NCBI RefSeq assembly: GCF_007273535.1
Contig: NZ_CM017506.1
Span: forward strand, 32,969-96,968
Reading direction: 5' to 3'
Length of the DNA stretch: 64,000 nucleotides
Source: Niallia circulans
GTDB lineage: Bacteria > Bacillota > Bacilli > Bacillales > Cytobacillaceae
Part shown: piece by piece, positions 1-8,168 of the stretch
Layout of the letters: every line of letters begins with the position of its first letter
Position numbering within the stretch: the first letter of the stretch is position 1
The notes under the pieces: generated by a model
Database searches by the model: none
What the model was told of the DNA's origin: nothing
What the model saw: the letters and a program-made list of their open reading frames with translations, nothing else
Position numbers and translations under genes: made by a program

Positions 1-417
1 AACAAACAAATCATAAGAGAACTAAATACTTCAACTGGCTTAAAATCTCACGGCATAGGAATTGGTTCATTTGTTTATCTGCGTAGAATCTTTGAGCGTT
101 TAATATACGGTCAATATGATATTCTTCTAACAGAAAATCCAACTGATAATAGTGAGGATTTCAAAAACTTACGTATGGCTGAAAAAATTGATTATCTTAA
201 GGATTATTTACCTAAGTTCCTAGTAAATAATAAATCTCTATACAGTATATTAAGCAAGGGTATTCATGAACTTTCAGAACAAGAATGTTTGGAAAACTAC
301 GATACTGTATACGCTGCAATAATCTATATTTTGGAACAAAAACTTGAAATTGATGAAAAGAATAAAAGAGAACAAGAAATTCAAAAAAATATTCAAAGTA
401 TCCTAAACAAGAGTTAA
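1..417 (+). CDS. C-terminal part of an unrecognised protein (5' end outside window)
   Basis: The frame is open from base 1 to a stop at 417, so the gene starts upstream of the window; the internal ATG at 175 is probably not the start. The visible 138 residues are hydrophilic and mostly helical, with a run GIGIGSFVYLRR near the window edge, a LSKGIHELSEQECL stretch near residue 90 and a Lys/Glu-rich coiled tail. No catalytic motif can be recognised. A strong intrinsic terminator follows 25 bases after the stop, so this is the last gene of its unit. Function unknown. Confidence 0.75.
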   Translation, partial: NKQIIRELNTSTGLKSHGIGIGSFVYLRRIFERLIYGQYDILLTENPTDNSEDFKNLRMAEKIDYLKDYLPKFLVNNKSLYSILSKGIHELSEQECLENYDTVYAAIIYILEQKLEIDEKNKREQEIQKNIQSILNKS

Positions 418-442
418 TATTATTTAAAATAAATAGCTAACA

Positions 443-470
443 AAAAAGGATTGCAGCAGCAATCCTTTTT
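443..470 (+). terminator. Intrinsic terminator
   Basis: A 12-base stem (AAAAAGGATTGC / GCAATCCTTTTT) with a 4-base AGCA loop ends in five T. It closes the partial gene at the window edge and is nearly symmetrical, so it could act on both strands. Confidence 0.85.
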
Positions 471-572
471 CTATTAAAGGGAAACATACAAGGTTAATTC
501 TCCCTGTCTTGGAACTGACCTCATAATGAATTTATCGCTTTAAAAGAATATCATTATAATGAGGTGAATATT

Positions 573-1427
573 TTGTTTATTAGCCCAATGTTATTAGAGC
601 GAATTACCGCAGTGGATTTACAAGCGGTTGACTATAAAAATAATCAAGATTACTATACAGAACTTAAATTAGATGGAATTAGGCTCCTACTTACAAAGTT
701 TAGTGGGAAGATCCGTTTATATACTAGGCATGGGAATGAATGCACTTCAACTTTTCAGGAGCTGACTAAACTACCTATTCCAGATGGTACTATTTTAGAT
801 GGAGAAGTTATTGTAACAAAGGACGGAGTTCCTTGTTTTGAGTCTATTATGGAACGCTTTATGTCTTCTAAAAACAAAAATCCCATTCAGTATGGTGTTT
901 TTGATATACTCTATTGCAATAATGTTGATATCATGAACCTTCCTTTATCAGAGAGGAAACAAATGCTAAAAAATATTTTAGCTAATGGAAATACAACCAT
1001 ATTTCCAGTTCCTTACTTAGAGGGAAGAGCGGAGGATTACTTCACTCAGGTAGTTGAGAATGATCTTGAGGGTATTGTTATTAAAAAGGCAGACAGCCGT
1101 TATAGTAAGAATAAGCGTTCTGATGCCTGGTTAAAAGTAATTAACTATAAATATGAACCAGTTTTTATAACCAAAATAAGAAAAGAAAAATTTGGAGCTG
1201 TTTTAACTTTTAAAGATGGAAGGTATGCAGGAGTTATGGAATTTGCATCTGGAGCGGAGCGATCTATACTTTATAAAAATATTGATAGGAGCAAAGATAC
1301 TGATAATGATAAGTTTTACTCCTTAAAAAGCCCTATACCATGTATCGTTAAATATAGAAACCTAACTTCACAAGGATTATTAAGAATTCCTTCTTTCTAT
1401 AGTTGGGGTGAGCACATTGCATCGTAG
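573..1427 (+). CDS. ligB: Minimal ATP-dependent DNA ligase
   Basis: This 284-residue protein has the nucleotidyl-transferase core of ATP-dependent DNA ligases. Visible motifs are KLDGIR (motif I, adenylated Lys about residue 32), DGEV (motif III, about 76), GIVIKK (motif IV, about 167) and WLKV (motif V, about 186), followed by a short OB-fold-like end. It would seal nicks with ATP. There is no N-terminal DNA-binding domain, as in the small LigB proteins of Bacillus plasmids and phages. I chose TTG 573: GAGGTG at 561 sits six bases before it, whereas the in-frame GTG at 564 lies inside that ribosome site. The 3' end overlaps a bidirectional terminator shared with the convergent neighbour. On a conjugative plasmid it might repair transferred DNA; that role is inference. 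Confidence 0.85.
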   Translation: MFISPMLLERITAVDLQAVDYKNNQDYYTELKLDGIRLLLTKFSGKIRLYTRHGNECTSTFQELTKLPIPDGTILDGEVIVTKDGVPCFESIMERFMSSKNKNPIQYGVFDILYCNNVDIMNLPLSERKQMLKNILANGNTTIFPVPYLEGRAEDYFTQVVENDLEGIVIKKADSRYSKNKRSDAWLKVINYKYEPVFITKIRKEKFGAVLTFKDGRYAGVMEFASGAERSILYKNIDRSKDTDNDKFYSLKSPIPCIVKYRNLTSQGLLRIPSFYSWGEHIAS

Positions 1428-1440
1428 CAATGTGCTTTTT
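1411..1440. terminator. Bidirectional terminator between convergent genes
   Basis: AGCACATTGC / GCAATGTGCT form a 10-base stem around ATCGTA, followed by a T run on the plus strand and preceded by weaker A/T on the other. It overlaps the last codons of the ligase gene and serves the convergent gene ending at 1439. Confidence 0.8.
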
Positions 1441-1801
1441 ATTTAGTTAAATCCTTAGTGAAATAGTATTTAAGTAGCTTTTCAGTGTTGTTTCTTAAAT
1501 TAGCATTGAAATACCGATGCTGCTCATGGTAACCCTTATAATAAAATTCGTACTCCGTAAAAACTCCATCATTGTTGCCAGGTACTGTTTTCATATTAAG
1601 CTTTCGCATTTTATCACGAACTACCTTTAGATCTTTCTGTACCTTGAGCATGGTAAACTCAATTAAATTTAAATAAACTCTTTTAATTTTAAAGGGCGCC
1701 TTTTGGGTTACTTTGCGATCATATTCCAGAACTGATAAAACAAGTGGCAAATAAATGGAATGCTCCAATATAACCCTGTGTTTTTCTATAATTTTTGTCA
1801 T
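1439..1801 (-). CDS. YhjD-like small protein, function unknown
   Basis: The 120-residue soluble protein is rich in Lys, Arg and aromatic residues. Its layout (SIYLPLVLSVLEYDR near the start, a central LIEFTMLKVQKDL helix, then FYYKGYHEQHRYFN and a C-terminal LLKYYF) resembles the short YhjD-type proteins of Bacillus chromosomes as I remember them. No enzyme motif is present. It converges on the ligase gene and shares its terminator. The family match is from memory of sequence pattern and is only moderately secure; the biochemical role is unknown. Confidence 0.6.
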   Translation of the reverse strand: MTKIIEKHRVILEHSIYLPLVLSVLEYDRKVTQKAPFKIKRVYLNLIEFTMLKVQKDLKVVRDKMRKLNMKTVPGNNDGVFTEYEFYYKGYHEQHRYFNANLRNNTEKLLKYYFTKDLTK

Positions 1802-2072
1802 TACTCCACTCCCTGATAAAAAATAAGAAACTTATTGAGGCTTACTAAGAATAATATAACAGAACAAACGTTCTTTCTCAAGAAGTCGAAATATACACTA
1901 TTTTATCGTGCGTTTTTAAATTACATTCCTTTCTTTGATTTCCACTTTTTAATCGTTAAGCTTAGGACACTGTCTAAATGTACTAAATATATTTTGGGCA
2001 GAGGGAGGATTGTTTAAAATATTCAGAATTTGTCCATACTTATACAAATGAAGTGGAGAGAGGAGATTAAGT

Positions 2073-2186
2073 ATGAAAATGTCGAAAGAAGAGGCTCAGT
2101 TATTAGCTAAGAAAATGATAATGCGTAGCGAAAAAAAGTACGGAGGAATTACCCTAAAGAATAAAAAAGCATCCAGCAATAAATAA
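2073..2186 (+). CDS. Small basic peptide, 37 residues
   Basis: An AGGAG ribosome site at 2061 lies seven bases before ATG 2073, and the frame runs 37 codons to TAA. The product is Lys-rich (about 10 Lys plus one Arg) with a helical start (SKEEAQLLAKKMIM) and a flexible basic tail. It is too short for family assignment. The good ribosome site and lack of overlap with any other gene are the main support. It lies just upstream of the candidate structured RNA at 2271. Confidence 0.5.
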   Translation: MKMSKEEAQLLAKKMIMRSEKKYGGITLKNKKASSNK

Positions 2187-2270
2187 GAGGGTTTTATTTT
2201 ATATATATTGCTAAGTATAATGATTTGAATATATTAATTTTAGAATCTATAATAAGATACATAATTAAGT

Positions 2271-2345
2271 GTGTCGCCACTTCCTGAGCGACTGATAAAA
2301 AGGAAGTCGTTACCCCTGTATAACGGCAAACAAAAAGGGGTCGGT
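2271..2345 (+). ncRNA. Candidate structured RNA: two tandem H-type pseudoknots
   Basis: Unit 1: GTCGC (2273) pairs with GCGAC (2288), and its loop segment ACTTCCT (2279) can pair with AGGAAGT (2301). Unit 2: CGTTA (2308) pairs with TAACG (2321), and loop CCCCT (2313) can pair with AGGGG (2336). Both units have the same order (5-base stem, C/T-rich loop, A-rich linker, purine partner, then TCG) but different paired bases, as expected for a conserved fold. The terminator at 2382 could end the transcript. It matches no riboswitch I can name. Confidence 0.45.
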
Positions 2346-2381
2346 AATCCTGATTCGGCATATAAATTTAGGACCTTGTAG

Positions 2382-2415
2382 AAAAAGTGTTAGGGATTAT
2401 TCCCTAACACTTTTT
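2382..2415. terminator. Strong bidirectional terminator
   Basis: A perfect 15-base stem (AAAAAGTGTTAGGGA and its complement) encloses the 4-base loop TTAT, with T runs on both strands. It can end a plus-strand transcript carrying the pseudoknots and the minus-strand gene ending at 2433. Confidence 0.9.
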
Positions 2416-2432
2416 TGTTTCATATACTGTTC

Positions 2433-2618
2433 TCAAGCTACAGGAGACTTCTCAAATAGCTCTATGTACTTTCCACCTTCTACTTCCCCATAAGCAATAG
2501 CAATCGTTTCTCGGGCTATTTTGGAGTCCTGAGTGAGATGATTTTCATTTTCCCATTCTCCGATGTTGTAGACAGGTTTTTCATCTGCTTCAATTTCATA
2601 TAAATAATACTCTCTCAA
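2433..2618 (-). CDS. Small acidic protein, function unknown
   Basis: AAGGAG lies eight bases before TTG 2618; the in-frame GTG at 2627 touches that ribosome site and is less likely. The 61-residue product is acidic (many Glu and Asp), with the pattern REYYLYEIEADEKP at the start and AIAYGEVEGGKYIELF near the end. No domain is recognised. It is downstream of the ArdC-like and relaxase genes on the same strand and may be the last gene of the mobilisation operon. Confidence 0.6.
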   Translation of the reverse strand: MREYYLYEIEADEKPVYNIGEWENENHLTQDSKIARETIAIAYGEVEGGKYIELFEKSPVA

Positions 2619-2644
2619 TTTATACACTCCTTGTTTATATATTA

Positions 2645-4159
2645 TTAAAGGGATAACTCTAAATCTGGCTGATTTTTCTTCACGCTGCGGGGATGGATAT
2701 CTCGATTATCAGGTATCCCATCACTATTTGTATCAGGATTGGTCGGATCACTACCTGTTCTGATTTCTTGAAGATCCGTAAGACCATCCTTATCAAGGTC
2801 TCTAGTTGATAAATCCTTTTGTATTTTTTCGTTTTCACCTATATCATCTTTTGTTGATATCATCTTACTTAAGTTAGACATAGCTATTTCTTTATCTGGT
2901 GTAAGAGCAGTCAATGCTTTTATATTTGTAAAACTTGGAACACCTACAAAATACATTGTTTTCTCTAATTGATCTGTAGGATCAACTAAATTTCTTTGAA
3001 ATACATGAATCTTCCCTTTTCCATTACCAATCTTTTCAGCGCTTTGTAACGGTATATGCCCTTTCATTATTTCAAAAGCTATTTCTGCTTCTCCCCGACT
3101 TTCAAATGACACTCCAAGTTTTTTTAAACCTTCTATGCTGTTTAAAGAACTATCCTTGTATTCACCTTTAGCTATCGTATATGTATCTCCATATTTGATT
3201 AATGATAGCTGCTGTTCACCTTCTTCAACCGAAGTAGTATTACTATCTAAAACTGCTGGAACATTAAAGGAGATATTTCTTTCTATTATTACATCCTCGA
3301 TTTTCTTTATAATACCTGCGCTTTCCTTTTGAATGTCTACCTGATAAGCAAGTAGCAGTTCCTCATCCTTACCTGAAGCCCATCCTTTTATATAAGCAAA
3401 GCTATAATCACTTGTATCCATACCGAAGCTCTTCGTTACTAAATAAGCAACACTTTCCGCCTGTACTTCTTTAGAGTCCTTGTCGTAACCTTTATATTTT
3501 CCTGTTTCATTATGAAATATAGAGTGAGCATATTCATGGATTAGTGTTTTATATTGATTTGTAATATCACGATGTTCATTGGCATTTATCACAATTTTAT
3601 GTTCTAAGCGATTGTAATAACCATTACTAGTATCTGAATATTTATCATCTAATTCTATAGGAAGCTCTTTTTGTAATTCATTTACAACATGCTTATACGT
3701 TTTTTCTGCAAACTCACTTTCTTTTACGTTTTCAGGTACTAATGGATTAAGTGGTAATGGTACTCCTTTTGTATCGTTCACATCAAAAACATTAACCATC
3801 TTAAATCCTTTAAGAACAGTTTTTTCTACTTCCTTGTTTGTTTTTTTATCTATCTCTTTTTCTTTAACTTTAATCGGAGCATAAATTTGAATTGCCTTAG
3901 ATCCTTTTACAACTTGCCTTCCAAACTTGTTCCAAGTTTTCATACCAGCAACCAAATGAGCATCAGGCTTTTGCAAGTAAATTAACATTTGATTTCGCAC
4001 AGATCTTTTTGGAAACTTACTAGCAAAGTTTAAATATTGCATATAATCTTCAGGACTTGCAGCTGCATTTTTAACACCGTTCATTAACTTATCGTAATTC
4101 GCTTGTATCTCGGCTTGTCTTTCTTCATAAGATTTTCGTTTGAAATTACTTTTCGCCAA
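2645..4159 (-). CDS. ArdC-like antirestriction/zincin protein with C-terminal calcium-repeat tail
   Basis: The N-terminal half (residues 1-130) has the ArdC-type single-strand DNA-binding pattern (NQMLIYLQKP, VVKGSKAI, VFDVNDTKG). The middle is a zinc metallopeptidase-like domain with HEYAH at 208-212 and a downstream Glu in EVQAES about 235. Plasmid ArdC proteins protect incoming DNA from restriction. Unusually, residues 454-488 form an acidic thrombospondin-3/EF-like repeat (DLDKDGLTDLQEI, then NPDTNSDGIPDNRD), a calcium-binding pattern usually seen in extracellular proteins. No signal peptide is visible. Start is TTG 4159 with GGAGTG seven bases before. It follows the relaxase gene with a 31-base gap, so they are probably co-transcribed. 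Antirestriction activity is inferred from the family. Confidence 0.8.
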   Translation of the reverse strand: MAKSNFKRKSYEERQAEIQANYDKLMNGVKNAAASPEDYMQYLNFASKFPKRSVRNQMLIYLQKPDAHLVAGMKTWNKFGRQVVKGSKAIQIYAPIKVKEKEIDKKTNKEVEKTVLKGFKMVNVFDVNDTKGVPLPLNPLVPENVKESEFAEKTYKHVVNELQKELPIELDDKYSDTSNGYYNRLEHKIVINANEHRDITNQYKTLIHEYAHSIFHNETGKYKGYDKDSKEVQAESVAYLVTKSFGMDTSDYSFAYIKGWASGKDEELLLAYQVDIQKESAGIIKKIEDVIIERNISFNVPAVLDSNTTSVEEGEQQLSLIKYGDTYTIAKGEYKDSSLNSIEGLKKLGVSFESRGEAEIAFEIMKGHIPLQSAEKIGNGKGKIHVFQRNLVDPTDQLEKTMYFVGVPSFTNIKALTALTPDKEIAMSNLSKMISTKDDIGENEKIQKDLSTRDLDKDGLTDLQEIRTGSDPTNPDTNSDGIPDNRDIHPRSVKKNQPDLELSL

Positions 4160-4190
4160 CTAGTATCACTCCAATATTTATTCATTGAAC

Positions 4191-6254
4191 CTATAGTGAT
4201 GGGCCAGATCTATGAATATTTTTCTTCTTGGTTTTCTTAGATTTCAAGTCATCTTCAAATTGTTGTTTAGATGCAAAGTTTCTCTTTTCTAAAATACCTT
4301 GGAACAATCCACTCGTAACACCTGAAGGAATAAATGAAATTGAATTATCCGTGTTATAATTGTCAATTTCTTCGTTCATGCTCATATCCACGTCTTTAAT
4401 AAGCAGGCTATTACTAATCTCATCTTCAGCAAATTTAGTCGGATCGATTTCTTTTAATTTTTTCGCTACATTTTTCGGTAATTCATTAATATTTCTTAAA
4501 CACTCATCTTTAAAGAACATTAGGTAACGAGGATTATTCACTTGGAAGTTAGGGAACATGTTATTAATATTTTCAGCACTTCCAGATTCACCACTAGTCA
4601 ATAACTTGATTAGTATTGTTTGCTCCTCAGTTGTATAGCGCTGTAGATTATGAATAGATTCTAATGTTATAGGTTTTTCATAATACTCTGTACCGACAAC
4701 TAAAATTTCTTTCTCTTCGAGTGATAATTTTTCAACATTGACAGAAGGATACCACTTAATGATTTCCAAGTTATAAAAATCATTTATTAAGTCACGAGCT
4801 GTAAATAATTCTTTAGTATTATTCATAATAAGTTTCCACTTTTCAATCTCTTGTGGATGCTTTAATGCTGCTTCTTTTAATGATTTACCAAATTGACTTG
4901 GTGAAATATTTAATTGCTTTTCCAAAGTATTTCTAGAATGAATTAATTCTTCTAACTTGTTATTAATGGTTATAACAAATGCATATCTATTGTGGATTAA
5001 ACTGTTGATTTCTGATAGTAATTTATCTGAAGTTACTTCATATTCAATTTCATCCAATTCATCGTCAGACAGTAACATTTTATTTTCAATTGTTCTTTCT
5101 ACAATTGCAATTTTTTCATCTAGATTAAAACTATCGACATCCCATGTTGGGTAATATTGTTGTAAAAATCTTGTACTTTCAGAATTAAAGATTTCTTCAG
5201 CAGTGAAAATTAAATTTTCTTGTTTTTCAATCTTAGATAATTGGCTCAATTTCTTTTCATTATCTTTAGTAAATTGAATAGACTTTTTCCAACCTATGAG
5301 CTGTTCTTTTCTCTCGTTTATAGTTTTAAAGTTTACAAACATCTTTAATTCTTTTGCAATATCACTAAGATGCTTTTTTTCCATCGGAGAGAACTTTCTA
5401 ACAAATTTATCTTGATAACTTAATTGTTCCTTTTTTGCTTTGAATTTCTGTAAATCTGAAATTGTTTTATTGTATTTTTTTACTTCTTTATTAAAGGAAA
5501 CACGTTCAGATTTTTGTCCGTTTTTCTCCATTTTTCTTGCAACGTAACCTTCATGAATTGTTGGCATTTGCTCAATACCACGATCTTCATTTGAAAGGTG
5601 GGAAATAGTTTCTTTAACTCCATTTTCATTTAAATATTTATTCGCTTTATCAGCCCACATTTTTCTCCAAGAATTAAAAACATCTTTATTGTTCCAATCA
5701 GTAGTTTCAATTTTATTAAATGCTTTCTTTCCTTTTTTATCTAAAATGTGATTACCAGACTGATCAAACTTATATTCTCTTTTCGCTTTAATTCCCCAAG
5801 ATCCATCTTCATTAAAAGGTCTAACTGTTAACATTACATGAAAGTGAGGATTATTTTTATCATCTCTATGTATCGCTATATCTGCAACCATTCCACGATC
5901 AACAAAAGCTGTTTGACAGAAATCTAAAGTCAATTTCTCTTGTTGTTCATTTGAAAGCTCAACTGGAAGAGCAACATTAAATTCTCTCGCAAATTGAGCA
6001 TTGTAATTTTTCTCAATTTTATTAACTTCATTCCATAATCTTTCACGATTAGAAGTCCATTCAGGAGCATTTTTTGGTGAAAGAATATGAGTGACAGGCG
6101 CAACATCACGTTTATAGAAGAATTCCTGATTATCTATTTCATCAGTTAACCTTTCTCCCGAACGATATGCAGCAGCTGCTAAAGGACTTTTAGGTTTTCC
6201 AGTGTGTTTAGATATTCTGCTCATAATCTGTCCACTAAAATGATAAATAGCCAT
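4191..6254 (-). CDS. mobL: MobA/MobL-family (MOBQ) relaxase
   Basis: The N-terminal 240 residues form a MobA/MobL relaxase. AAYRSG contains the likely nucleophile Tyr30, and metal-binding His residues are seen at 129 (AIHRDD) and at 137 and 139 (HFHVML). The remaining 440 residues are helical and coiled, without helicase motifs, and end in a Lys/Arg-rich tail. It would nick oriT and stay bound to the 5' end of the transferred strand. The candidate oriT lies directly upstream, 65-135 bases before the ATG, and two accessory genes diverge from it. GGAG lies eight bases before the start. The function is well supported by motifs and position. Confidence 0.93.
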   Translation of the reverse strand: MAIYHFSGQIMSRISKHTGKPKSPLAAAAYRSGERLTDEIDNQEFFYKRDVAPVTHILSPKNAPEWTSNRERLWNEVNKIEKNYNAQFAREFNVALPVELSNEQQEKLTLDFCQTAFVDRGMVADIAIHRDDKNNPHFHVMLTVRPFNEDGSWGIKAKREYKFDQSGNHILDKKGKKAFNKIETTDWNNKDVFNSWRKMWADKANKYLNENGVKETISHLSNEDRGIEQMPTIHEGYVARKMEKNGQKSERVSFNKEVKKYNKTISDLQKFKAKKEQLSYQDKFVRKFSPMEKKHLSDIAKELKMFVNFKTINERKEQLIGWKKSIQFTKDNEKKLSQLSKIEKQENLIFTAEEIFNSESTRFLQQYYPTWDVDSFNLDEKIAIVERTIENKMLLSDDELDEIEYEVTSDKLLSEINSLIHNRYAFVITINNKLEELIHSRNTLEKQLNISPSQFGKSLKEAALKHPQEIEKWKLIMNNTKELFTARDLINDFYNLEIIKWYPSVNVEKLSLEEKEILVVGTEYYEKPITLESIHNLQRYTTEEQTILIKLLTSGESGSAENINNMFPNFQVNNPRYLMFFKDECLRNINELPKNVAKKLKEIDPTKFAEDEISNSLLIKDVDMSMNEEIDNYNTDNSISFIPSGVTSGLFQGILEKRNFASKQQFEDDLKSKKTKKKNIHRSGPSL

Positions 6255-6320
6255 TGAGGAATCTCCTTTCTATAAAACATGAGCGAAGCGAATTTTAACA
6301 AACACGCCTGACGGAAATCT

Positions 6321-6380
6321 TGAGAGAACCTAGTTCTCACAGATTTTAGCACACACTCGGTAGAGTGTATAAGTGCGCCA
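6321..6380 (+). other. oriT: Origin of transfer (oriT) with RSF1010/pSK41-type nick region
   Basis: An inverted repeat ACACTC-GGTA-GAGTGT (6353-6368) is followed at once by ATAAGTGCGCC (6369-6379). The core TAAGTGCGCC is the nick-region sequence of MOBQ plasmids such as RSF1010 and pSK41, where cleavage falls after TAAGTGCG, here between 6377 and 6378. A second inverted repeat (GAGAAC-CTA-GTTCTC, 6324-6338) lies just upstream. The site is between the divergent relaxase and accessory genes, the expected place. The exact nick position is inferred by analogy. Confidence 0.88.
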
Positions 6381-6516
6381 TTTGTCACTTCGTTATGGAT
6401 ATATTCTACCACTATGTAGTCACACTCTCAATAAATACCTTAAATATTTTCGATAGTATTTGAAGCATAAAAGGAAATTTGATAAGATTATAGAAAATAC
6501 TTTAAGGGGATTTAAA

Positions 6517-6765
6517 ATGTCGCAAAATACACAATCAAAAATACTTTCAATTGACGAACAGATTAAGAAGCTACAAGACAAAAAGAAAAGAGAAATCACC
6601 AAACTAGAGAGAAGTACTGGAAAAAAGTTTCTTGAGAAATTCAATCTAGAAAACAAATCACTTGATGAGATATATTCCTTTATGGATACTCTTGAATTAC
6701 TAACAAAAGATTCATTACCAAGTGAATCTGCGAGTGATGTAAATAATGGACAACCAGCTCAATAA
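6517..6765 (+). CDS. Coiled-coil mobilisation accessory protein (MobC/TraC-like position)
   Basis: I chose ATG 6517, with AAGGGGA six bases before it, over the ATG at 6460, which lacks a ribosome site. The 82-residue protein has a basic coiled coil (IDEQIKKLQDKKKREI) about residues 12-30 and an acidic, Ser-rich end. It diverges from the relaxase gene across oriT and overlaps the next gene by 20 bases, so the two are probably translated together. Position and size suggest a relaxosome accessory protein; the sequence itself is too plain to prove it. Confidence 0.65.
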   Translation: MSQNTQSKILSIDEQIKKLQDKKKREITKLERSTGKKFLEKFNLENKSLDEIYSFMDTLELLTKDSLPSESASDVNNGQPAQ

Positions 6766-6997
6766 AATAGATGCTCAAATTAAAAAGTTAGAAAGAGAAA
6801 AGAAAATATTTGAACATTCTTTAAGTAAAGAAAACAGAAAGAAACGTACCAGAAGATTAATTCAGATTGGGGCACTCTCAGAAAAATACTTTGATCTATT
6901 CGAGAATGATCTTCACTATATTGAAGAAATTTTTTCTCAGTTTTCTTTATATGTAAAATCGAACAAGTTAGAAAAACACAAAAAAGAGAAGAAATGA
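6746..6997 (+). CDS. TraD-like oriT accessory protein
   Basis: This 83-residue basic protein has an N-terminal coiled coil (IDAQIKKLEREKKIFE) followed by RKKRTRRLIQIGALSEKYF. That resembles the RxRRTRRLIxxGAL signature of the TraD-type conjugal accessory family found next to oriT in MOBQ systems. It probably helps the relaxase bind or bend oriT. The start codon lies inside the previous gene. The N-terminal coiled coils of the two neighbours resemble each other, so they could form a hetero-oligomer or derive from one duplication (inference). A terminator overlaps its last codons. Confidence 0.7.
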   Translation: MDNQLNKIDAQIKKLEREKKIFEHSLSKENRKKRTRRLIQIGALSEKYFDLFENDLHYIEEIFSQFSLYVKSNKLEKHKKEKK

Positions 6998-7017
6998 TAT
7001 TATTCATTTCTTCTCTT
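6984..7017. terminator. Terminator after the oriT accessory operon
   Basis: AAGAGAAGAAATGA pairs with TCATTTCTTCTCTT (14 bases) around a TATTAT loop, followed by a weak T-rich stretch. It overlaps the end of the accessory gene. Confidence 0.65.
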
Positions 7018-7159
7018 ATAATTTCTTATACTTTCACTTTAAAATTCTTCAGCAGTTGGTTTTACAAATTAAGGTCGAAGATATTTATTTTTTATTTCAT
7101 ATGGATTACTCTACTTATAACAAAAAACAAATAAAGTAGTATTTTTAACATCATTTTAT

Positions 7160-7453
7160 TTAATTATCTTTATACCTTACTTTCACAATTCCAATTATAA
7201 TAACAAGAATTAAAATAATTAATAATAATGTATTTAAATTTGAAATATATGTACTAACCGTATTATAAATGTTAATTACTTTCTCTTTGAGTATTAATAA
7301 TATCCCTGTTGAAACTAACATTATTAACGCTCCTTTAAATCTAAGTATATCAACTGGGAATACTTCTCTGGATCGCCAACACATAATAAAGGTGAAAATT
7401 AAAACAAATATAGAAAAAACAAAAAAAGCCATCAACATAGTAATAATAAACAT
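7160..7453 (-). CDS. Small membrane protein, three predicted helices
   Basis: The 97-residue protein is strongly hydrophobic with about three membrane segments: residues 2-25, 40-58 (GALIMLVSTGILLILK) and 73-90 (TLLLIILILVIIIGIV). AGGAG lies five bases before the ATG. It stands alone between the oriT operon and the Fic genes, on the minus strand. Nothing links it to a known family. A holin-like or exclusion-type membrane role is possible but unsupported. Confidence 0.6.
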   Translation of the reverse strand: MFIITMLMAFFVFSIFVLIFTFIMCWRSREVFPVDILRFKGALIMLVSTGILLILKEKVINIYNTVSTYISNLNTLLLIILILVIIIGIVKVRYKDN

Positions 7454-7517
7454 AATAACTCCTACTTGATTATTAATTGAATAAAACTATAAATTAGTTC
7501 TTTTATTCCATTGAATT

Positions 7518-8168
7518 TTATAATTCTAATTCATTCTTTTTGGATAAAGAATTAAATTCCTTTATCAAATCCAAATTAGGTTCATCATTAACAATGACTT
7601 GTTTAAAAATATCAACAAATTGATTATCACGAAAGACAGACTTTATTGAGGCTTGCAGCATCTCATTCCCATCCATACGTGACCAATCTATTTCAAATCC
7701 ATTTTTCAATCCTAAAGTTCTTAAAAATTCACGTTGTGTTCTACCATTTCCTTCACGAAATGGATGCAGTATATTTATTTCAGTTAAATAATGAGAAGCT
7801 CTTTCACTAAACTTTTCTTTATCTAAACCTTTTAGAAACTTTTCATTTTTTAAATCCTTAAATAAACTTCTTGCATTCTCATCAAGGTGCAATGGATGGG
7901 CGAAAGGTGTAGTTCCCTTTTCAATTTGTTCTTGGCGAAGTTCTCCAGCAAAAGGATATATATCTTGAAAAATAAATTTATGTATTTTTTGTAGATGTTT
8001 CAAACCAAATGCACCATACATTGGTTTGTTTTGCAGCTGCAACATTCTTCTACCAGTATATAGTGCATCTAATTGATTTAATTTTTCTGGATCTCTCTCA
8101 TTAAATTTATTTATTAATACATTTGTACCTTCGTATTCATGAATTGATTGACTTTTATAATTAGCCAT
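7518..8168 (-). CDS. fic: Fic-domain AMP-transferase toxin (FicT)
   Basis: The 216-residue protein carries the complete Fic signature HPFREGNGRTQR at 135-146, with catalytic His135, and the expected upstream YPFAGELR and TTPFAHP elements. Fic enzymes usually transfer AMP from ATP to hydroxyl side chains of target proteins. The protein has no N- or C-terminal inhibitory helix of its own, which fits a class I system with a separate antitoxin. The 54-codon gene upstream supplies that inhibitor and overlaps the start by eight bases. On a plasmid the pair could act in stabilisation. Target unknown. Confidence 0.9.
   Translation of the reverse strand: MANYKSQSIHEYEGTNVLINKFNERDPEKLNQLDALYTGRRMLQLQNKPMYGAFGLKHLQKIHKFIFQDIYPFAGELRQEQIEKGTTPFAHPLHLDENARSLFKDLKNEKFLKGLDKEKFSERASHYLTEINILHPFREGNGRTQREFLRTLGLKNGFEIDWSRMDGNEMLQASIKSVFRDNQFVDIFKQVIVNDEPNLDLIKEFNSLSKKNELEL

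Noticed and set aside
1835..2017. 60-codon plus-strand frame after the YhjD-like gene
   Set aside because: No ribosome site before the start and no protein-like pattern; it is probably chance in the gap.
2271..2345. PreQ1-I riboswitch
   Set aside because: The H-type pseudoknot topology is similar, but the conserved preQ1-I loop and tail sequences are absent and no queuosine gene follows.
6221..6412. Minus-strand frame across oriT
   Set aside because: It overlaps the oriT structure and the relaxase start and has no ribosome site.
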